From Nocardioides sp. cx-173 (GTDB lineage: Bacteria; Actinomycetota; Actinomycetes; Propionibacteriales; Nocardioidaceae): a stretch of 64,000 bases of DNA. Under the pieces are notes generated by a model. The model did not search any database, was not told where the DNA came from, and worked only from the letters and a program-made list of their open reading frames with translations. The stretch lies in the NCBI RefSeq assembly GCF_021117365.1, contig NZ_CP088262.1:372001-436000 (forward strand), written 5' to 3'. The position numbers and the translations under genes are program-made. Of this stretch, positions 17,996 through 26,920 are shown in pieces; position 1 is the first letter of the stretch; each line of letters starts with the position of its first letter.

Positions 17996-18068
17996 GCCGC
18001 CTTAGCTCAGTCGGTAGAGCGAGTCACTCGTAATGACTAGGTCGTCAGTTCGATTCTGACAGGCGGCT
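17996..18068 (+). tRNA. tRNA-Thr (anticodon CGT)
   Basis: 73 bases fold into a complete cloverleaf. The acceptor is GCCGCCT (17996-18002) with AGGCGGC (18061-18067) and discriminator T at 18068; D-arm GCTCAGTCGGTAGAGC; anticodon stem AGTCA/TGACT with loop CTCGTAA, so the anticodon is CGT at 18029-18031; T-arm GTCAG-TTCGATT-CTGAC. CCA is not encoded. It reads the ACG threonine codon, a very common codon in this genome. Confidence 0.96.
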
Positions 18069-18071
18069 CCG

Positions 18072-18101
18072 ATGCCCCGGGGACCCGAGACCTCGGGGCA
18101 T
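18072..18101 (+). terminator. Terminator after tRNA-Thr
   Basis: ATGCCCCG (18072-18079) and CGGGGCAT (18094-18101) form an 8-bp stem with a 14-base loop that can pair further internally, followed by TTTCT. It begins four bases after the tRNA. Confidence 0.75.
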
Positions 18102-18202
18102 TTCTGACCGGCGGAGACGCAGGCGTGAAGCGCTCTGTCGATCCGGTGGCCGACAGGCGGCCGGGCCCTTGTCGCTGTCCATCGAGCGACGGGTGGTCTG
18201 CA

Positions 18203-19090
18203 TCAGCCTCCCTCTACGTGGTGCTCATCGGCACGTCGGGTGGGTGCTGCCCACGAGGCCAGCAGGCGGAGCCGTTCGGCGGAGGGCGAGCCGGGCTCGG
18301 CGGTGTGGACCATGAGCACGAGTCCCGGCTCGGCGGTGATGGCGAGCTCCTCGTAGGCGAGGGTCAGCTCCCCGACGACGGGGTGGTGGAACCGCTTGGT
18401 GCCGGCTCCGTGGGTGCGGACGTCGTGGTCGGCCCACAGTCGCCGGAACGTCTCGCTCTGGGTGGAGAGCTCACCGACGAGGTCCTGGAGCCCGCGGTCG
18501 TGCGGGTCGCGTCCGGCCTCGGTGCGAATGATCCCGACGCACATCTGCGCCAACAGATCCCAGTCGGGGTAGAAGTCGCGGGAGGCGGGGTCGAGGAACT
18601 GGAACCTGGCGAGGTTAGGCACCCGGCCACCGTCGCCGATCACGGGTGAGTAGAACGCGCGGCCCAGTGCGTTGGTGGCGAGCAGGTTCTGGCGTGGGTC
18701 GCGGACGAAGGCGACGCCGTCGGTGATCGAGTCCAGCGCCCACCGCAGGCTCGGCCGGGAGGCGGCCCTGCTGGGGGTACGGCGGCGCTGCCGTCCCGAG
18801 GTCGGGATGCCGTCGGCGGCACGCGCCAGGTCCAGGAGGTGGGCGCGCTCGGTCTCGTCGAGCTGCAGGGCGCGGGCCAGGGCGTCGAGGACGCCGGCGG
18901 AGGCACCGGCGATCTGGCCGCGCTCGAGGCGGGCGTAGTACTCGACGCTCAGACCGGCCAGTGAGGCGACCTCGCTGCGGCGCAGCCCGGGCACGCGGCG
19001 GCTGCCCGAGGTCGGGAGCCCCACCTGGTCCGGGGTGATCCGCGCGCGACGAGTGGTGAGGAACTCGCGCACTTCCTGACGGTTGTCCAC
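18203..19090 (-). CDS. MmyB-type helix-turn-helix transcriptional regulator
   Basis: 295 aa. An N-terminal XRE-type HTH (RVPGLRRSEVASLAGLSVEY followed by YARLERGQ, residues about 30-60) is fused to a C-terminal MmyB-like ligand-binding PAS-type domain (from SRPSLRWALDSI onwards), in which a pocket is expected to bind a fatty-acid-like or other small ligand. The phrase VGLPTSGSRRVPGLRR is typical of this family. The GTG at 19088-19090 gives the usual N-terminus (VDNRQEVREFL). It is divergent from a zinc alcohol dehydrogenase gene, 171 bases away, the arrangement usually seen for this regulator class, and probably controls that operon. Confidence 0.88.
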   Translation of the reverse strand: MDNRQEVREFLTTRRARITPDQVGLPTSGSRRVPGLRRSEVASLAGLSVEYYARLERGQIAGASAGVLDALARALQLDETERAHLLDLARAADGIPTSGRQRRRTPSRAASRPSLRWALDSITDGVAFVRDPRQNLLATNALGRAFYSPVIGDGGRVPNLARFQFLDPASRDFYPDWDLLAQMCVGIIRTEAGRDPHDRGLQDLVGELSTQSETFRRLWADHDVRTHGAGTKRFHHPVVGELTLAYEELAITAEPGLVLMVHTAEPGSPSAERLRLLASWAAPTRRADEHHVEGG

Positions 19091-19202
19091 GCCCTCGAGC
19101 CTAGGCCGCGCTCGGGTCGGATCGGCCCGCGAAGGATGCCCTGTCGGTACACCCATCGACAGTGACTTCCTGCCCGTCGCCCGGCCGGGTTGACTCGAGG
19201 TC

Positions 19203-19223
19203 GCGGCGCCGGGTCGGCGCCGC
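19203..19223. promoter_or_regulatory. Palindrome in the regulator/dehydrogenase divergent region
   Basis: GCGGCGCCG (19203-19211), GGT, CGGCGCCGC (19215-19223) is a perfect 9-bp inverted repeat with a three-base centre, about 40 bases upstream of the dehydrogenase ATG. It may be an operator for the divergent MmyB-type regulator or an mRNA leader hairpin. Confidence 0.4.
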
Positions 19224-19261
19224 CAGCACCGAACGGACGTCATGAAGAGGAGCAGGCCGCG

Positions 19262-20281
19262 ATGCGTCAGGTAGTCATGTACGGGCCCGGGGACGTCCGG
19301 GTCGAGGAGCGCGAGGACCCCAGGATCATCGAGCCGACCGATGCGATCATCCGTCTTTCGGCGACCTGCATCTGCGGCAGTGACCTGTGGCCCTACCGGG
19401 GCGCCGAGCCGGTCGACCACCAGGTGATGGGGCACGAGTACGTCGGCGTCGTGGAGGAGGTCGGCTCCGCGGTCCGCACCGTGAAGGTCGGCGACTTCGT
19501 CGTCGGCTCGTTCTGGGCCTCCGACAACACCTGCGAGATCTGCCGGGCCGGCTACCAGGCGTACTGCACGCACCGGGTGCTGATGGGCACCCTCGGCACG
19601 CAGTCCGAGCTGGCGCGCATCCCGCTCGCCGACGGGACTCTCGTCGCGACCCCGGGGATGCCGGGCCCGGACCTCATTCCGTCGTTGATGGCCGCCTCCG
19701 ACGTGCTCGGCACCGGCTGGTTCGCCGCCGCCGCCGCCGAGGCCGGCCCGGGCAAGACGGTCGCGGTCGTCGGTGACGGCGCGGTGGGTCTGCTCGGCAT
19801 CCTGGCCGCCCGGCAGCTCGGCGCCGAGCACATCATCGCGTTCAGCCGGCACGCCGACCGGCAAGCGCTGGCCCGCGAGTTCGGCGCGAGCGACGTCGTC
19901 GAGGAGCGTGGCGAGGCCGGTGTCGCGAAGGTCAAGGAGCTCACCGGTGGGCTTGGTGCCCACTCCGTCATCGAGGCGGTCGGCACCCAGGAGGCCATGA
20001 TGCAGGCGATCCACTCCACCCGCCCTGGTGGGCACGTCGGGTTCGTCGGCGTCTCCCACGACGTCGCGATCCCCGGTGACGAGCTGTTCATGGCCGGTGT
20101 CCACATCCACGGCGGTCCGGCCCCGGTGCGGCAGTACCTGCCGGACCTGATCCAGCTCATCTGGGACCGCACCATCGAGCCGGGCAAGGTCTTCGACCTC
20201 ACCCTGCCGCTCGACAGGGCCGCCGAGGGCTACCAGGCCATGGATCAGCGCACCGCCACCAAGGTCCTGCTGACCCTGTGA
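19262..20281 (+). CDS. Zinc-dependent alcohol dehydrogenase family protein
   Basis: 339 aa medium-chain dehydrogenase. The catalytic zinc ligands are in CICGSD (Cys) and MGHEYVG (His-Glu); a partial structural-zinc loop, [12 protein letters not shown], keeps only three of the usual four cysteines. The NAD(P)-binding motif [14 protein letters not shown] is near residue 163. The arginine/histidine after the second strand ([19 protein letters not shown]) suggests NADP(H) use. AGGAG precedes the ATG at 19262. It is the first gene of a three-gene operon with 4-base overlaps (lipoprotein and acetyltransferase). The substrate is unknown. Confidence 0.88.
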   Translation: MRQVVMYGPGDVRVEEREDPRIIEPTDAIIRLSATCICGSDLWPYRGAEPVDHQVMGHEYVGVVEEVGSAVRTVKVGDFVVGSFWASDNTCEICRAGYQAYCTHRVLMGTLGTQSELARIPLADGTLVATPGMPGPDLIPSLMAASDVLGTGWFAAAAAEAGPGKTVAVVGDGAVGLLGILAARQLGAEHIIAFSRHADRQALAREFGASDVVEERGEAGVAKVKELTGGLGAHSVIEAVGTQEAMMQAIHSTRPGGHVGFVGVSHDVAIPGDELFMAGVHIHGGPAPVRQYLPDLIQLIWDRTIEPGKVFDLTLPLDRAAEGYQAMDQRTATKVLLTL

Positions 20282-20820
20282 GCGTGATGTCCCTGCCGAG
20301 GGCGGTGCGGGCGACCGTGCTCGCTGCCGTCGTCGTGGTGGTCGGCGCCGGATGCGGCGACGGCGGGTCGAGCGGGGACGCGCCGCAGACCGCGGCGTCC
20401 GCGCCCGGCGCCCCGATGACGTCCCCGAGCACCGGCCGCAGCGACGCGGCCGAGGAGGAGAGCAGCATGAGGATCCAGATCACCATCGGCAAGCAGCGCT
20501 TCGACGCCACCCTCACCGAGAGCGCCGCCACCCGAGACCTGGTAGCGCAGCTGCCGGTGACGATCGAGATGGTCGACCACGGCGGCGTCGAGAAGACCGG
20601 ACCGTTGCCCGCTCCGCTCGCGTTGGACGGCCAACCCGACGGCGCGGACCCCGACATCGGCGACGTCGGCTACTACGCCCCTGGCAGCGACTTGGTCCTC
20701 TACTACGGCGACCAGTCCTACTTCCCCGGGATCGTCGTCCTCGGACGCCTCGGCGGCGGTGCCGCGGAGCAGATCGCGAGCATCGAAGGCCCGGTCACCG
20801 CCACCATCGAGGTGCCATGA
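20278..20820 (+). CDS. Lipoprotein with cyclophilin-like domain
   Basis: 180 aa. A basic N-terminus, a hydrophobic stretch and a lipobox-like VGAGC with Cys26 indicate an exported lipoprotein. After a Ser/Pro/Gly-rich linker, residues about 64-180 match the small cyclophilin-like fold family ([16 protein letters not shown], then [20 protein letters not shown] and PGIVVLGRL). In many bacteria this domain is cytoplasmic and of unknown function; here it is joined to an export signal. The GTG at 20278 overlaps the dehydrogenase stop (GTGA); in-frame alternatives are GTG 20284 and ATG 20287. The stop overlaps the next ATG. Confidence 0.75.
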   Translation: MSVMSLPRAVRATVLAAVVVVVGAGCGDGGSSGDAPQTAASAPGAPMTSPSTGRSDAAEEESSMRIQITIGKQRFDATLTESAATRDLVAQLPVTIEMVDHGGVEKTGPLPAPLALDGQPDGADPDIGDVGYYAPGSDLVLYYGDQSYFPGIVVLGRLGGGAAEQIASIEGPVTATIEVP

Positions 20821-21410
20821 CCGCGACGGAGCTCCGGGACTTCCTCGCCCACGTCAACAGCGGTGCGCTCATCGAAGGCGGCTCGGAGCACCACCGCTTC
20901 ATGCACGGTGCTGCTCAGGAGGCGCTGCGGATCCTCGCCCAGATCAACACCGGCTACCGCACACCCGGGGAGGTGAGGGCACTGCTGACGGAACTCACCG
21001 GCAGGGCGGTCGACGAGTCGGTCACCGTCTTCCCGCCCTTCTACACCGAGTTCGGCAAGAACCTGGTCCTCGGCAAGGACGTCTTCATCAACCTCGGCTG
21101 CACCTTCCAAGACACCGGCGGCATCACCATCGGAGACGGCACCCTCATCGGCCACGGCAGCACCCTGACCACCCTGAACCACAGCATCGACCCCGACCGG
21201 CGAGCCGACATGACGCCGGCGCCGATCGTGATCGGAGGCAAGGTCTGGGTCGGAGCGGGGGTCACGGTCGTCCCGGGCGTCAACATCGGCGGCGGAGCAG
21301 TCGTCGGCGCCGGCGCCGTCGTCACCCGCGATGTCCCGGCCAATGCCATCGTCGCTGGCATCCCAGCCAAGCTCATACGCGAGACCGGCTTCGGTGCGTC
21401 TCGACATTGA
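20817..21410 (+). CDS. Sugar O-acetyltransferase, left-handed beta-helix (NodL/Maa type)
   Basis: 197 aa. An N-terminal Maa-like helical region (residues 1 to about 60) is followed by hexapeptide repeats ([32 protein letters not shown]) and the closing signature [27 protein letters not shown]. The catalytic histidine of the family is in [10 protein letters not shown]. It transfers acetyl from acetyl-CoA to a sugar hydroxyl. The ATG overlaps the lipoprotein stop (ATGA), so it is the third gene of the dehydrogenase operon. Confidence 0.9.
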   Translation: MTATELRDFLAHVNSGALIEGGSEHHRFMHGAAQEALRILAQINTGYRTPGEVRALLTELTGRAVDESVTVFPPFYTEFGKNLVLGKDVFINLGCTFQDTGGITIGDGTLIGHGSTLTTLNHSIDPDRRADMTPAPIVIGGKVWVGAGVTVVPGVNIGGGAVVGAGAVVTRDVPANAIVAGIPAKLIRETGFGASRH

Positions 21411-21483
21411 GCAGAGACCTCCGCCTACGGGCGAAACTCCGAGCGAGCCAGCCGCCGCCCACACCCGGGCCCATCTCGGCAGA

Positions 21484-21511
21484 CTCGCGGGCCCCGCGGC
21501 GAACCCGCGAG
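21484..21511 (+). terminator. Hairpin terminator after the acetyltransferase operon
   Basis: CTCGCGGG (21484-21491) and CCCGCGAG (21504-21511) form a perfect 8-bp stem with a 12-base loop, 73 bases after the acetyltransferase stop. The rest of 21411-21616 shows no gene; an 8-base palindrome TTGCGCAA sits at 21592-21599. Confidence 0.5.
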
Positions 21512-21616
21512 CGTAGCCGCCCTGAACCGGCAGGTCTGGCATGTGGCCGAGCTCAGGTGAACGGGGCCGGCGTCAGGCGCCGCACAGACATTTGCGCAAT
21601 TGCTAGGCAGAACCTC

Positions 21617-21646
21617 TTGCCGATACGACAGAAGGCGCTCTACTTT
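21617..21646 (+). promoter_or_regulatory. Promoter of the sugar ABC transporter operon
   Basis: TTGCCG (21617-21622), an 18-base spacer and TACTTT (21641-21646) match a sigma-70-type promoter. Transcription is expected near 21653, so the CRP-like operator at 21663-21678 lies just downstream of the start. Confidence 0.55.
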
Positions 21647-21662
21647 GAGTACGCGCACACTC

Positions 21663-21678
21663 TGTGAGGGCCGTCACA
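21663..21678. promoter_or_regulatory. CRP/GlxR-like operator, site 1 (sugar ABC operon)
   Basis: TGTGAGGGCCGTCACA is a perfect TGTGA-N6-TCACA palindrome, the consensus bound by cAMP-dependent CRP/GlxR regulators. It lies about ten bases after the predicted transcription start and 22 bases before the TTG start codon. Its position suggests repression or a roadblock. Related sites occur at 27056 and 43998. Confidence 0.72.
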
Positions 21679-21699
21679 GACGCGACGAGGGGCCTTACC

Positions 21700-23268
21700 T
21701 TGGCAGAGCTCGGTCAGACCGACGAAGCGCCGGCGCAGTCGCGGCTCCCGGCCGGCTCCGGCGCGCTGCTTCAGATGTCCGGGATCGTCAAGGAGTTCTC
21801 GTCGGTGCGCGCGCTCGGCGGTGTGGACTTCGAGGTGCGCGCGGGTGAGACGCACTGCCTGGTCGGCCAGAACGGCGCAGGCAAGTCGACGATGATCAAG
21901 ATCCTCTCGGCGTCGTACCTGCCGGACGCGGGGACGATCACGTGGAAGGGAGAGCCGGCCCGGTTCGCCCACCCGTTGGCGGCGATCAAGGCCGGCATCG
22001 CGACGATCTACCAGGAGCTCGACCTGGTCCCGGGCCTGACGGTGGCGGAGAACATCTTCCTCGGCCACGAGATCTCCGCCGGGGGACTCTCCCGGCGAGG
22101 TGCGACGAACCAGCGGGCGCGGGAGATCCTCGCGCGGCTGGGTCACAGCGAGATCAGCCCGACCAGGCTGGTGGGCGAGCTGTCTCCCGCAGGGCAGCAG
22201 GTCGTGAGCATGGCGCGGGCGCTGTCGCACGAGGTCGACCTGCTCATCCTGGACGAGCCGTCGGCGGTGCTCGACCACGGCGAGGTGGAGAACCTCTTCC
22301 GCGTCATCCGCGGACTGACCGCGCAAGGCGTCTCGATCGTCTACATCTCCCACCGGCTGGAGGAGATCCGCCAGATCGGCGACCGGATCACCGTCTTGAA
22401 GGACGGCGTGACCGTGGCGACCGGTCTGCCGGCCAAGACCACCCCCACGGGGGACCTGATCAAGCTGATGACCGGCCGCTCCATCGAGTACGTCTTCCCG
22501 CAGCGCGACCAGGAGGCCGCGCCCGACGCGTCGCGCGACCCGGTCCTGGAGGTGCGCGACCTGGCGCTGGACGGGGTGTTCTCCGGGGTGGACCTGACGG
22601 TGCGGGCCGGCGAGATCGTCGGCCTGGCCGGACTGGTGGGCTCGGGCCGCACGGAGATCCTCGAGACCATCTACGGGGCGCGCCGAGCCACGTCCGGCAC
22701 GGTGAGCGTGGACGGCAGGAAGCTGCGACGCGGCGCGGTCGACGCCGCGGTCCGGGCCGGGATCGGCCTGGCCCCGGAGGAGCGCAAGAGCCAGGGGCTG
22801 CTGCTGGACCAGGCCGTCTACGCCAACATCAGCGTGTCATCGCTGAAGTCCTTCCAACGCGCCGGGTTCGTCCAACGAGGGCGGGAGAAGGCCAAGGCCC
22901 GTGAGCTGGTCGAGTCCCTGGACGTGCGTCCCCGCAACATCTCGCGCCACGTGCGCACCATGTCGGGCGGCAACCAGCAGAAGGTCGTCCTGGCCCGGTG
23001 GCTGCTGCGCGGCTGTCGGGTGCTGCTGCTCGACGAGCCCACCCGCGGCGTCGACGTCGGCGCCCGCTCGGAGATCTACCGGCTGGTGCGCACGCTGGCC
23101 GACTCGGGGGTCGCCGTGGTCGTGGTGTCCAGCGAGGTCGAGGAGGTGCTCGGCCTGGCGGACCGGGTGCTGGTGGTCCGCGAAGGACGCGTCGTGCACG
23201 AAGCCGCCGCCGCCCACATCGATGAGTCCCAGGTCCTGGACCTGGTGATGGAAGGGACCCCCGCATGA
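21700..23268 (+). CDS. Sugar ABC transporter, double ATPase subunit (RbsA/MglA/XylG family)
   Basis: 522 aa with two ABC domains. The first has Walker A GQNGAGKST (56-64), signature LSPAGQQ (near 162) and Walker B LLILDEPSAVLD. The second has a degenerate Walker A GLVGSGRTE (near 313), signature MSGGNQQK (near 422) and Walker B VLLLDEPTRGVD. One intact and one degenerate site is normal for this family. The TTG at 21700 is chosen because GAGGGG (21687-21692) sits seven bases upstream; the GTG at 21664 lies inside the CRP-like operator. It energises import of a monosaccharide or polyol with the permease and binding protein that follow. Its stop overlaps the permease ATG. Confidence 0.93.
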   Translation: MAELGQTDEAPAQSRLPAGSGALLQMSGIVKEFSSVRALGGVDFEVRAGETHCLVGQNGAGKSTMIKILSASYLPDAGTITWKGEPARFAHPLAAIKAGIATIYQELDLVPGLTVAENIFLGHEISAGGLSRRGATNQRAREILARLGHSEISPTRLVGELSPAGQQVVSMARALSHEVDLLILDEPSAVLDHGEVENLFRVIRGLTAQGVSIVYISHRLEEIRQIGDRITVLKDGVTVATGLPAKTTPTGDLIKLMTGRSIEYVFPQRDQEAAPDASRDPVLEVRDLALDGVFSGVDLTVRAGEIVGLAGLVGSGRTEILETIYGARRATSGTVSVDGRKLRRGAVDAAVRAGIGLAPEERKSQGLLLDQAVYANISVSSLKSFQRAGFVQRGREKAKARELVESLDVRPRNISRHVRTMSGGNQQKVVLARWLLRGCRVLLLDEPTRGVDVGARSEIYRLVRTLADSGVAVVVVSSEVEEVLGLADRVLVVREGRVVHEAAAAHIDESQVLDLVMEGTPA

Positions 23269-24446
23269 CCGACTCCGACACCGAGCGCCCGAGTGGGTCC
23301 ACTGGCCCCACGGCGCACGACAAGCACGGCAAGCATGCCGGTGACACCGGTGCCTCGCACGCGGGGGACCCGGTCGACGCACTGCCGGTGACCGAGACGA
23401 CGGCGTCCCACCAGACCATGGATCCCGGCGCCGGCAAGGACGCTCGCGGTCCCGGTGGGCGCAGCGTGACGATGGCCCGCCTGGCCGACACGGGGTTCTT
23501 CCGCGTCGTGGGCCTGGTGGTGGTGCTGCTGCTGATCGTCATCGTCGGCACGATCACCGCGGGCGACCGGTTCCTGGACGCGGACAACTTCCTGACCATC
23601 CTGCGCCTGTCGACCGCGGTCGGCGTGGTCTCCGTCGGGATGACCTTCGTGATCACCGGCGGCGGGATCGACCTGTCGGTGGGTGCGGTGCTCGCCCTCT
23701 CCTCGGTGTGGGCGACCACGGTCGCCACCCAGGAGCTGGCGGCCGACACCTTCTGGGGCGTGATGGTCCTGACCGCGCTCGGAGTGGGGGCCGGCGCCGG
23801 GCTGGTCAACGGAGTCCTGATCGCCTACGGCAGGGTCGTCGCGTTCATCACCACCCTCGCGATGCTGGTCGCCGCGCGCGGACTGGCGGAGAAGATCTCC
23901 GGCCAGCGCACCCAGATCGTCTCCGACGTGCCCGGCTTCTACGACTTCTTCCGGGCCAAGCCCCTGGGCGTCGACATGTCCATCTGGCTCTTCGTGCTGG
24001 TCGCGGTCCTCGGCTGGATCCTGCTCAACCGCACGACGTTCGGCCGGCGGACCTTCGCGGTGGGCGGCAACCCCGAGGCCGCCCGTCTCGCCGGAATCAA
24101 CGTGCGCCGTCACACGGTCTGGCTCTACGTGCTCGTCGGGGCGTGCTCCGGGATCGCGGCGCTGATGATCGTGGCCCGCACGACCACCGGGTCCTCCACC
24201 CACGGCGAGCTCCTGGAGCTCGACGCGATCGCCGCGGTCGTCATCGGCGGCACCCTGCTCGCAGGCGGCCGGGGCACGATCACCGGCACCGTCCTGGGTG
24301 TCTTGATCTTCACCATGCTCACCAACGTCTTCACCCTCAACAACCGGGAGCCGTCCGAGCAGGACCTGCTCAAGGGCGCCATCATCGTCGCCGCCGTGCT
24401 CCTGCAGCAGTGGTTGGCGGCCCGCAAGAGCACGAGCTCGACCTAG
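23265..24446 (+). CDS. Sugar ABC transporter permease (RbsC family)
   Basis: 393 aa. Residues about 75-390 are the BPD_transp_2 permease, with 8-10 hydrophobic segments and the family phrases ITGGGIDLSVGAVLAL and TFAVGGNPEAARLAGI. The first ~67 residues are a long hydrophilic, His/Asp/Thr-rich extension (for example TAHDKHGKHAGD) that is unusual for RbsC and would lie in the cytoplasm; it could bind metal or a partner. The ATG overlaps the ATPase stop (ATGA). The permease is followed by a 14-base palindrome (CCGCCGGCCGGCGG, 24455-24468), then the binding-protein gene. Confidence 0.92.
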   Translation: MTDSDTERPSGSTGPTAHDKHGKHAGDTGASHAGDPVDALPVTETTASHQTMDPGAGKDARGPGGRSVTMARLADTGFFRVVGLVVVLLLIVIVGTITAGDRFLDADNFLTILRLSTAVGVVSVGMTFVITGGGIDLSVGAVLALSSVWATTVATQELAADTFWGVMVLTALGVGAGAGLVNGVLIAYGRVVAFITTLAMLVAARGLAEKISGQRTQIVSDVPGFYDFFRAKPLGVDMSIWLFVLVAVLGWILLNRTTFGRRTFAVGGNPEAARLAGINVRRHTVWLYVLVGACSGIAALMIVARTTTGSSTHGELLELDAIAAVVIGGTLLAGGRGTITGTVLGVLIFTMLTNVFTLNNREPSEQDLLKGAIIVAAVLLQQWLAARKSTSST

Positions 24447-24536
24447 TGCCCGGCCCGCCGGCCGGCGGCTCGATCGGCACGTCGGGCATCACCAATCCAC
24501 TGCCTCACCTCTCGTTCGACCATCAAGGAGCGCGAC

Positions 24537-25595
24537 ATGTCCCTGCATCACCGCACCATCTCGAAGAAGGCCGCGGCCGCTCTCGCCGTGCTCGCCGCGA
24601 TCGGGCTCAGCGCCTGCACGAGCAACGAGTCCTCCGACGACGACCAGAACGTGTCCGGCGGCACCTCGGAGGCCGAGGAGGGCTCGAACGACGAGGCCGG
24701 CGACACGGTCACCATCGGGTTCTCCGCCCCCGCTGCCGACCACGGCTGGATGGGCGCGATCACCGAGGCCACGGAGGCCGTGGCCGAGCAGTACGACGAC
24801 GTCGAGCTCCTGATGGCCGAGGGGACCAACGACCCGTCGGTGCAGATCCAGCAGATCGAGACGTTCATCAACGACGGGGTGGATGCCATCGTGCTGCTAC
24901 CCCACGACGGCGACGCCCTGACCCCCATCGCCCTGGAGGCGATGGAGGCCGGGATCCCGGTCGTCAACGTCGACCGGGAGTTCAACGACCCCAACGCCGC
25001 GCGCGTGACGGTGCTGGGCGACAACTACGGCATGGGGGTCTCGGCGGGTGAGTACGTCTGCGAGCAGGCCGACGGCAACACCGACGCGGTCGTCGCGGAG
25101 ATCCAGGGCATCGCCTCCCTCCCGCTGACCCAGGACCGCAGCCAGGGCTTCGAGGACGCGCTGAAGGAGTGCGGTCTGGACGTCGACAACCAGGTCGAGG
25201 CCTCGTTCACCGTGGAGAGCGGCTCGGACGCTGCTAACAACCTGCTTCAGGCCGCTCCCCAGATCGACTTCCTGTGGAACCATGACGACGACCAGGGCGT
25301 GGGCGTCCTGGCGGCGATCGAGGAGGCTGGTCGTGACGAGTTCACGATGATCGGCGGCGCGGGCTCGCGGCAGGTCATGGAGGCCATCAAGGCCGACAAC
25401 GGCGTGCTCAAGGCGACGGTCATCTACCCCTCCACCCAGGGCGCCGACGGCCTGAAGCTGGCGCGCCTGCTCGCCCAGGAGAAGTCCGTCGACGACCTGG
25501 TCGAGGTCGAGGTCCCGCGCGTGGTCCAGCTCTACGCGCCGGTCGTGACCGCCGAGAACGTCGACAAGTACCTGGACACGGCGTTCCGGTCCTGA
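24537..25595 (+). CDS. Sugar ABC transporter substrate-binding lipoprotein (RbsB-like)
   Basis: 352 aa. Signal peptide with lipobox LSAC and lipidated Cys27, then an acidic Ser/Asp/Glu linker (residues 28-55) and a periplasmic-binding-protein type 1 fold (TVTIGFSAPAADHGWMGAI, DAIVLLPHDGDALTP, GIPVVNVDREF, FLWNHDDDQGVGVL). The aromatic and Asp/Arg residues around NVDREF and NHDDDQ are where members of this family contact a pyranose or a polyol such as inositol. AAGGAG precedes the ATG. The 90-base gap after the permease contains a strong palindrome that could set a different mRNA level for this gene, as is usual for binding proteins. Confidence 0.93.
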   Translation: MSLHHRTISKKAAAALAVLAAIGLSACTSNESSDDDQNVSGGTSEAEEGSNDEAGDTVTIGFSAPAADHGWMGAITEATEAVAEQYDDVELLMAEGTNDPSVQIQQIETFINDGVDAIVLLPHDGDALTPIALEAMEAGIPVVNVDREFNDPNAARVTVLGDNYGMGVSAGEYVCEQADGNTDAVVAEIQGIASLPLTQDRSQGFEDALKECGLDVDNQVEASFTVESGSDAANNLLQAAPQIDFLWNHDDDQGVGVLAAIEEAGRDEFTMIGGAGSRQVMEAIKADNGVLKATVIYPSTQGADGLKLARLLAQEKSVDDLVEVEVPRVVQLYAPVVTAENVDKYLDTAFRS

Positions 25596-25614
25596 CCCGC
25601 CGTCCCGATGACAT

Positions 25615-25656
25615 TGCCCACCACGGCCCGCGTCACCGCGCGGACCGTGGTGGGCA
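25615..25656 (+). terminator. Strong hairpin after the binding-protein gene
   Basis: TGCCCACCACGG (25615-25626) pairs with CCGTGGTGGGCA (25645-25656). After one mismatch, CCGCG (25628-25632) pairs with CGCGG (25639-25643), leaving a 6-base loop. It lies between the binding protein and the Gfo/Idh gene and probably terminates or attenuates the ABC operon. Confidence 0.7.
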
Positions 25657-25683
25657 CCTTCCCGTCCCGCCCTGGAGCTCCCC

Positions 25684-26904
25684 ATGACCAGCACCTCGCC
25701 CGCCGACGCCGACCCCATGCCCTCCGGCTCGGCGTCCGCCCCGCTCAACGTCGCCATGGTCGGTCACGCGTTCATGGGCGCCGCCCACTCCCAGGCGTGG
25801 CGCACGGCCGGCCGGTTCTTCGACCTGCCCCTGCACCCGGTGATGCGGGTGCTCGGGGGGCGCGACGCGGCTCGCGTCCGGGCCGCCGCTGACCGGCTGG
25901 GGTGGGAGTCGACTGAGACCGACTGGCGCCGCCTCGTCGAGCGCGACGACGTCGATCTCGTCGACATCTGCACCCCCGGGGACTCCCACGCCGAGATCGC
26001 CATCGCCGCCCTGGCGGCGGGCAAGCACGTGCTGTGCGAGAAGCCGCTGGCCAACTCGGTCGCCGAGGCCGAGGAGATGACCCGCGCCGCCGAGGCGGCC
26101 GCCGCCCGCGGGGTGCGGGCGATGGTCGGGTTCACCTACCGCCGCGTCCCTGCCGTGGCGTTGGCGCGGCAGCTGGTCGCGGAGGGCCGGCTGGGCGACA
26201 TCCGGCACGTGCGCGCGCAGTACCTGCAGGACTGGATCGCCGACCCCGAGGCGCCGATGTCGTGGCGCCTGGATCGCGACAAGGCCGGCTCCGGCGCGCT
26301 CGGTGACATCGGCGCCCACATCATCGACCTGACCCAGCACATCACCGGCGACACGATCGCCGAGGTCTCCGGACAGCTGGAGACCTTCGTCAAGGAGCGG
26401 CCCCAGGCCGACCGGCACGCCGGTCTGTCCGGTTCCGCCTCCGAGGGCGCCGAACGGGTGCGGGTCACGGTGGACGACGCCGCCATGTTCCTGGCCCGAT
26501 TCCGCGGCGGAGCGGCCGGGGTGTTCGAGGCCACGCGGTTCGCGACCGGCCGCAAGAACGCGATCCGGATCGAGGTCAACGGCTCGAAGGGCAGCCTGTG
26601 CTTCGACTTCGAGGACATGAACGTCCTGCAGTTCTTCGACGCCGCCGAGCCCGAGGAGACCGCCGGCTTCCGTCGAATCCTGGTCACCGAGCCCTCCCAC
26701 CCGTATGTGGGCGCCTGGTGGCCCCCGGGCCACGGCCTCGGCTACGAGCACGCCTTCACCCACCAGGTGGTCGACCTCGTCGGCGCCCTCGCCCGCGGCG
26801 CCCAGCCGACCCCGACGTTCGCTGACGGCCTGTGCGTGCAGCGGGTGCTGAGTGCCGTGGAGACCAGCAGCGACACCCGCACCTGGCAGTCGATCACCGC
26901 CTGA
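25684..26904 (+). CDS. Gfo/Idh/MocA-family NAD(P)-dependent sugar/inositol dehydrogenase
   Basis: 406 aa. The N-terminal Rossmann domain starts at LNVAMVGHAFMGAAHSQAWR (residues 21-40). The EKP motif holding the catalytic lysine is at Glu119-Lys120-Pro121 (CEKPLANS). The C-terminal alpha/beta sheet domain includes GSGALGDIGAHIIDL, with the Asp and His expected in the active site. Members oxidise or reduce sugars, inositols or keto-sugars. Placed after a ribose-type importer, it most likely handles the imported compound; reduction of a 3-keto sugar in the manner of ThuB is one option. It probably belongs to the ABC transcription unit by read-through of the hairpin before it. Confidence 0.92.
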   Translation: MTSTSPADADPMPSGSASAPLNVAMVGHAFMGAAHSQAWRTAGRFFDLPLHPVMRVLGGRDAARVRAAADRLGWESTETDWRRLVERDDVDLVDICTPGDSHAEIAIAALAAGKHVLCEKPLANSVAEAEEMTRAAEAAAARGVRAMVGFTYRRVPAVALARQLVAEGRLGDIRHVRAQYLQDWIADPEAPMSWRLDRDKAGSGALGDIGAHIIDLTQHITGDTIAEVSGQLETFVKERPQADRHAGLSGSASEGAERVRVTVDDAAMFLARFRGGAAGVFEATRFATGRKNAIRIEVNGSKGSLCFDFEDMNVLQFFDAAEPEETAGFRRILVTEPSHPYVGAWWPPGHGLGYEHAFTHQVVDLVGALARGAQPTPTFADGLCVQRVLSAVETSSDTRTWQSITA

Positions 26905-26920
26905 CCCGAGCAGTCCCGCC

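Noticed and set aside
21664-21699. Upstream GTG start for the sugar ABC ATPase
   Set aside because: It lies within the CRP-like operator and has no SD; the TTG at 21700 has GAGGGG at good spacing.
21411-21699. Small open frames between the acetyltransferase and the ABC operon
   Set aside because: They have no SD, no family-like sequence and composition typical of noise; the stretch is better explained as terminator plus promoter/operator DNA.
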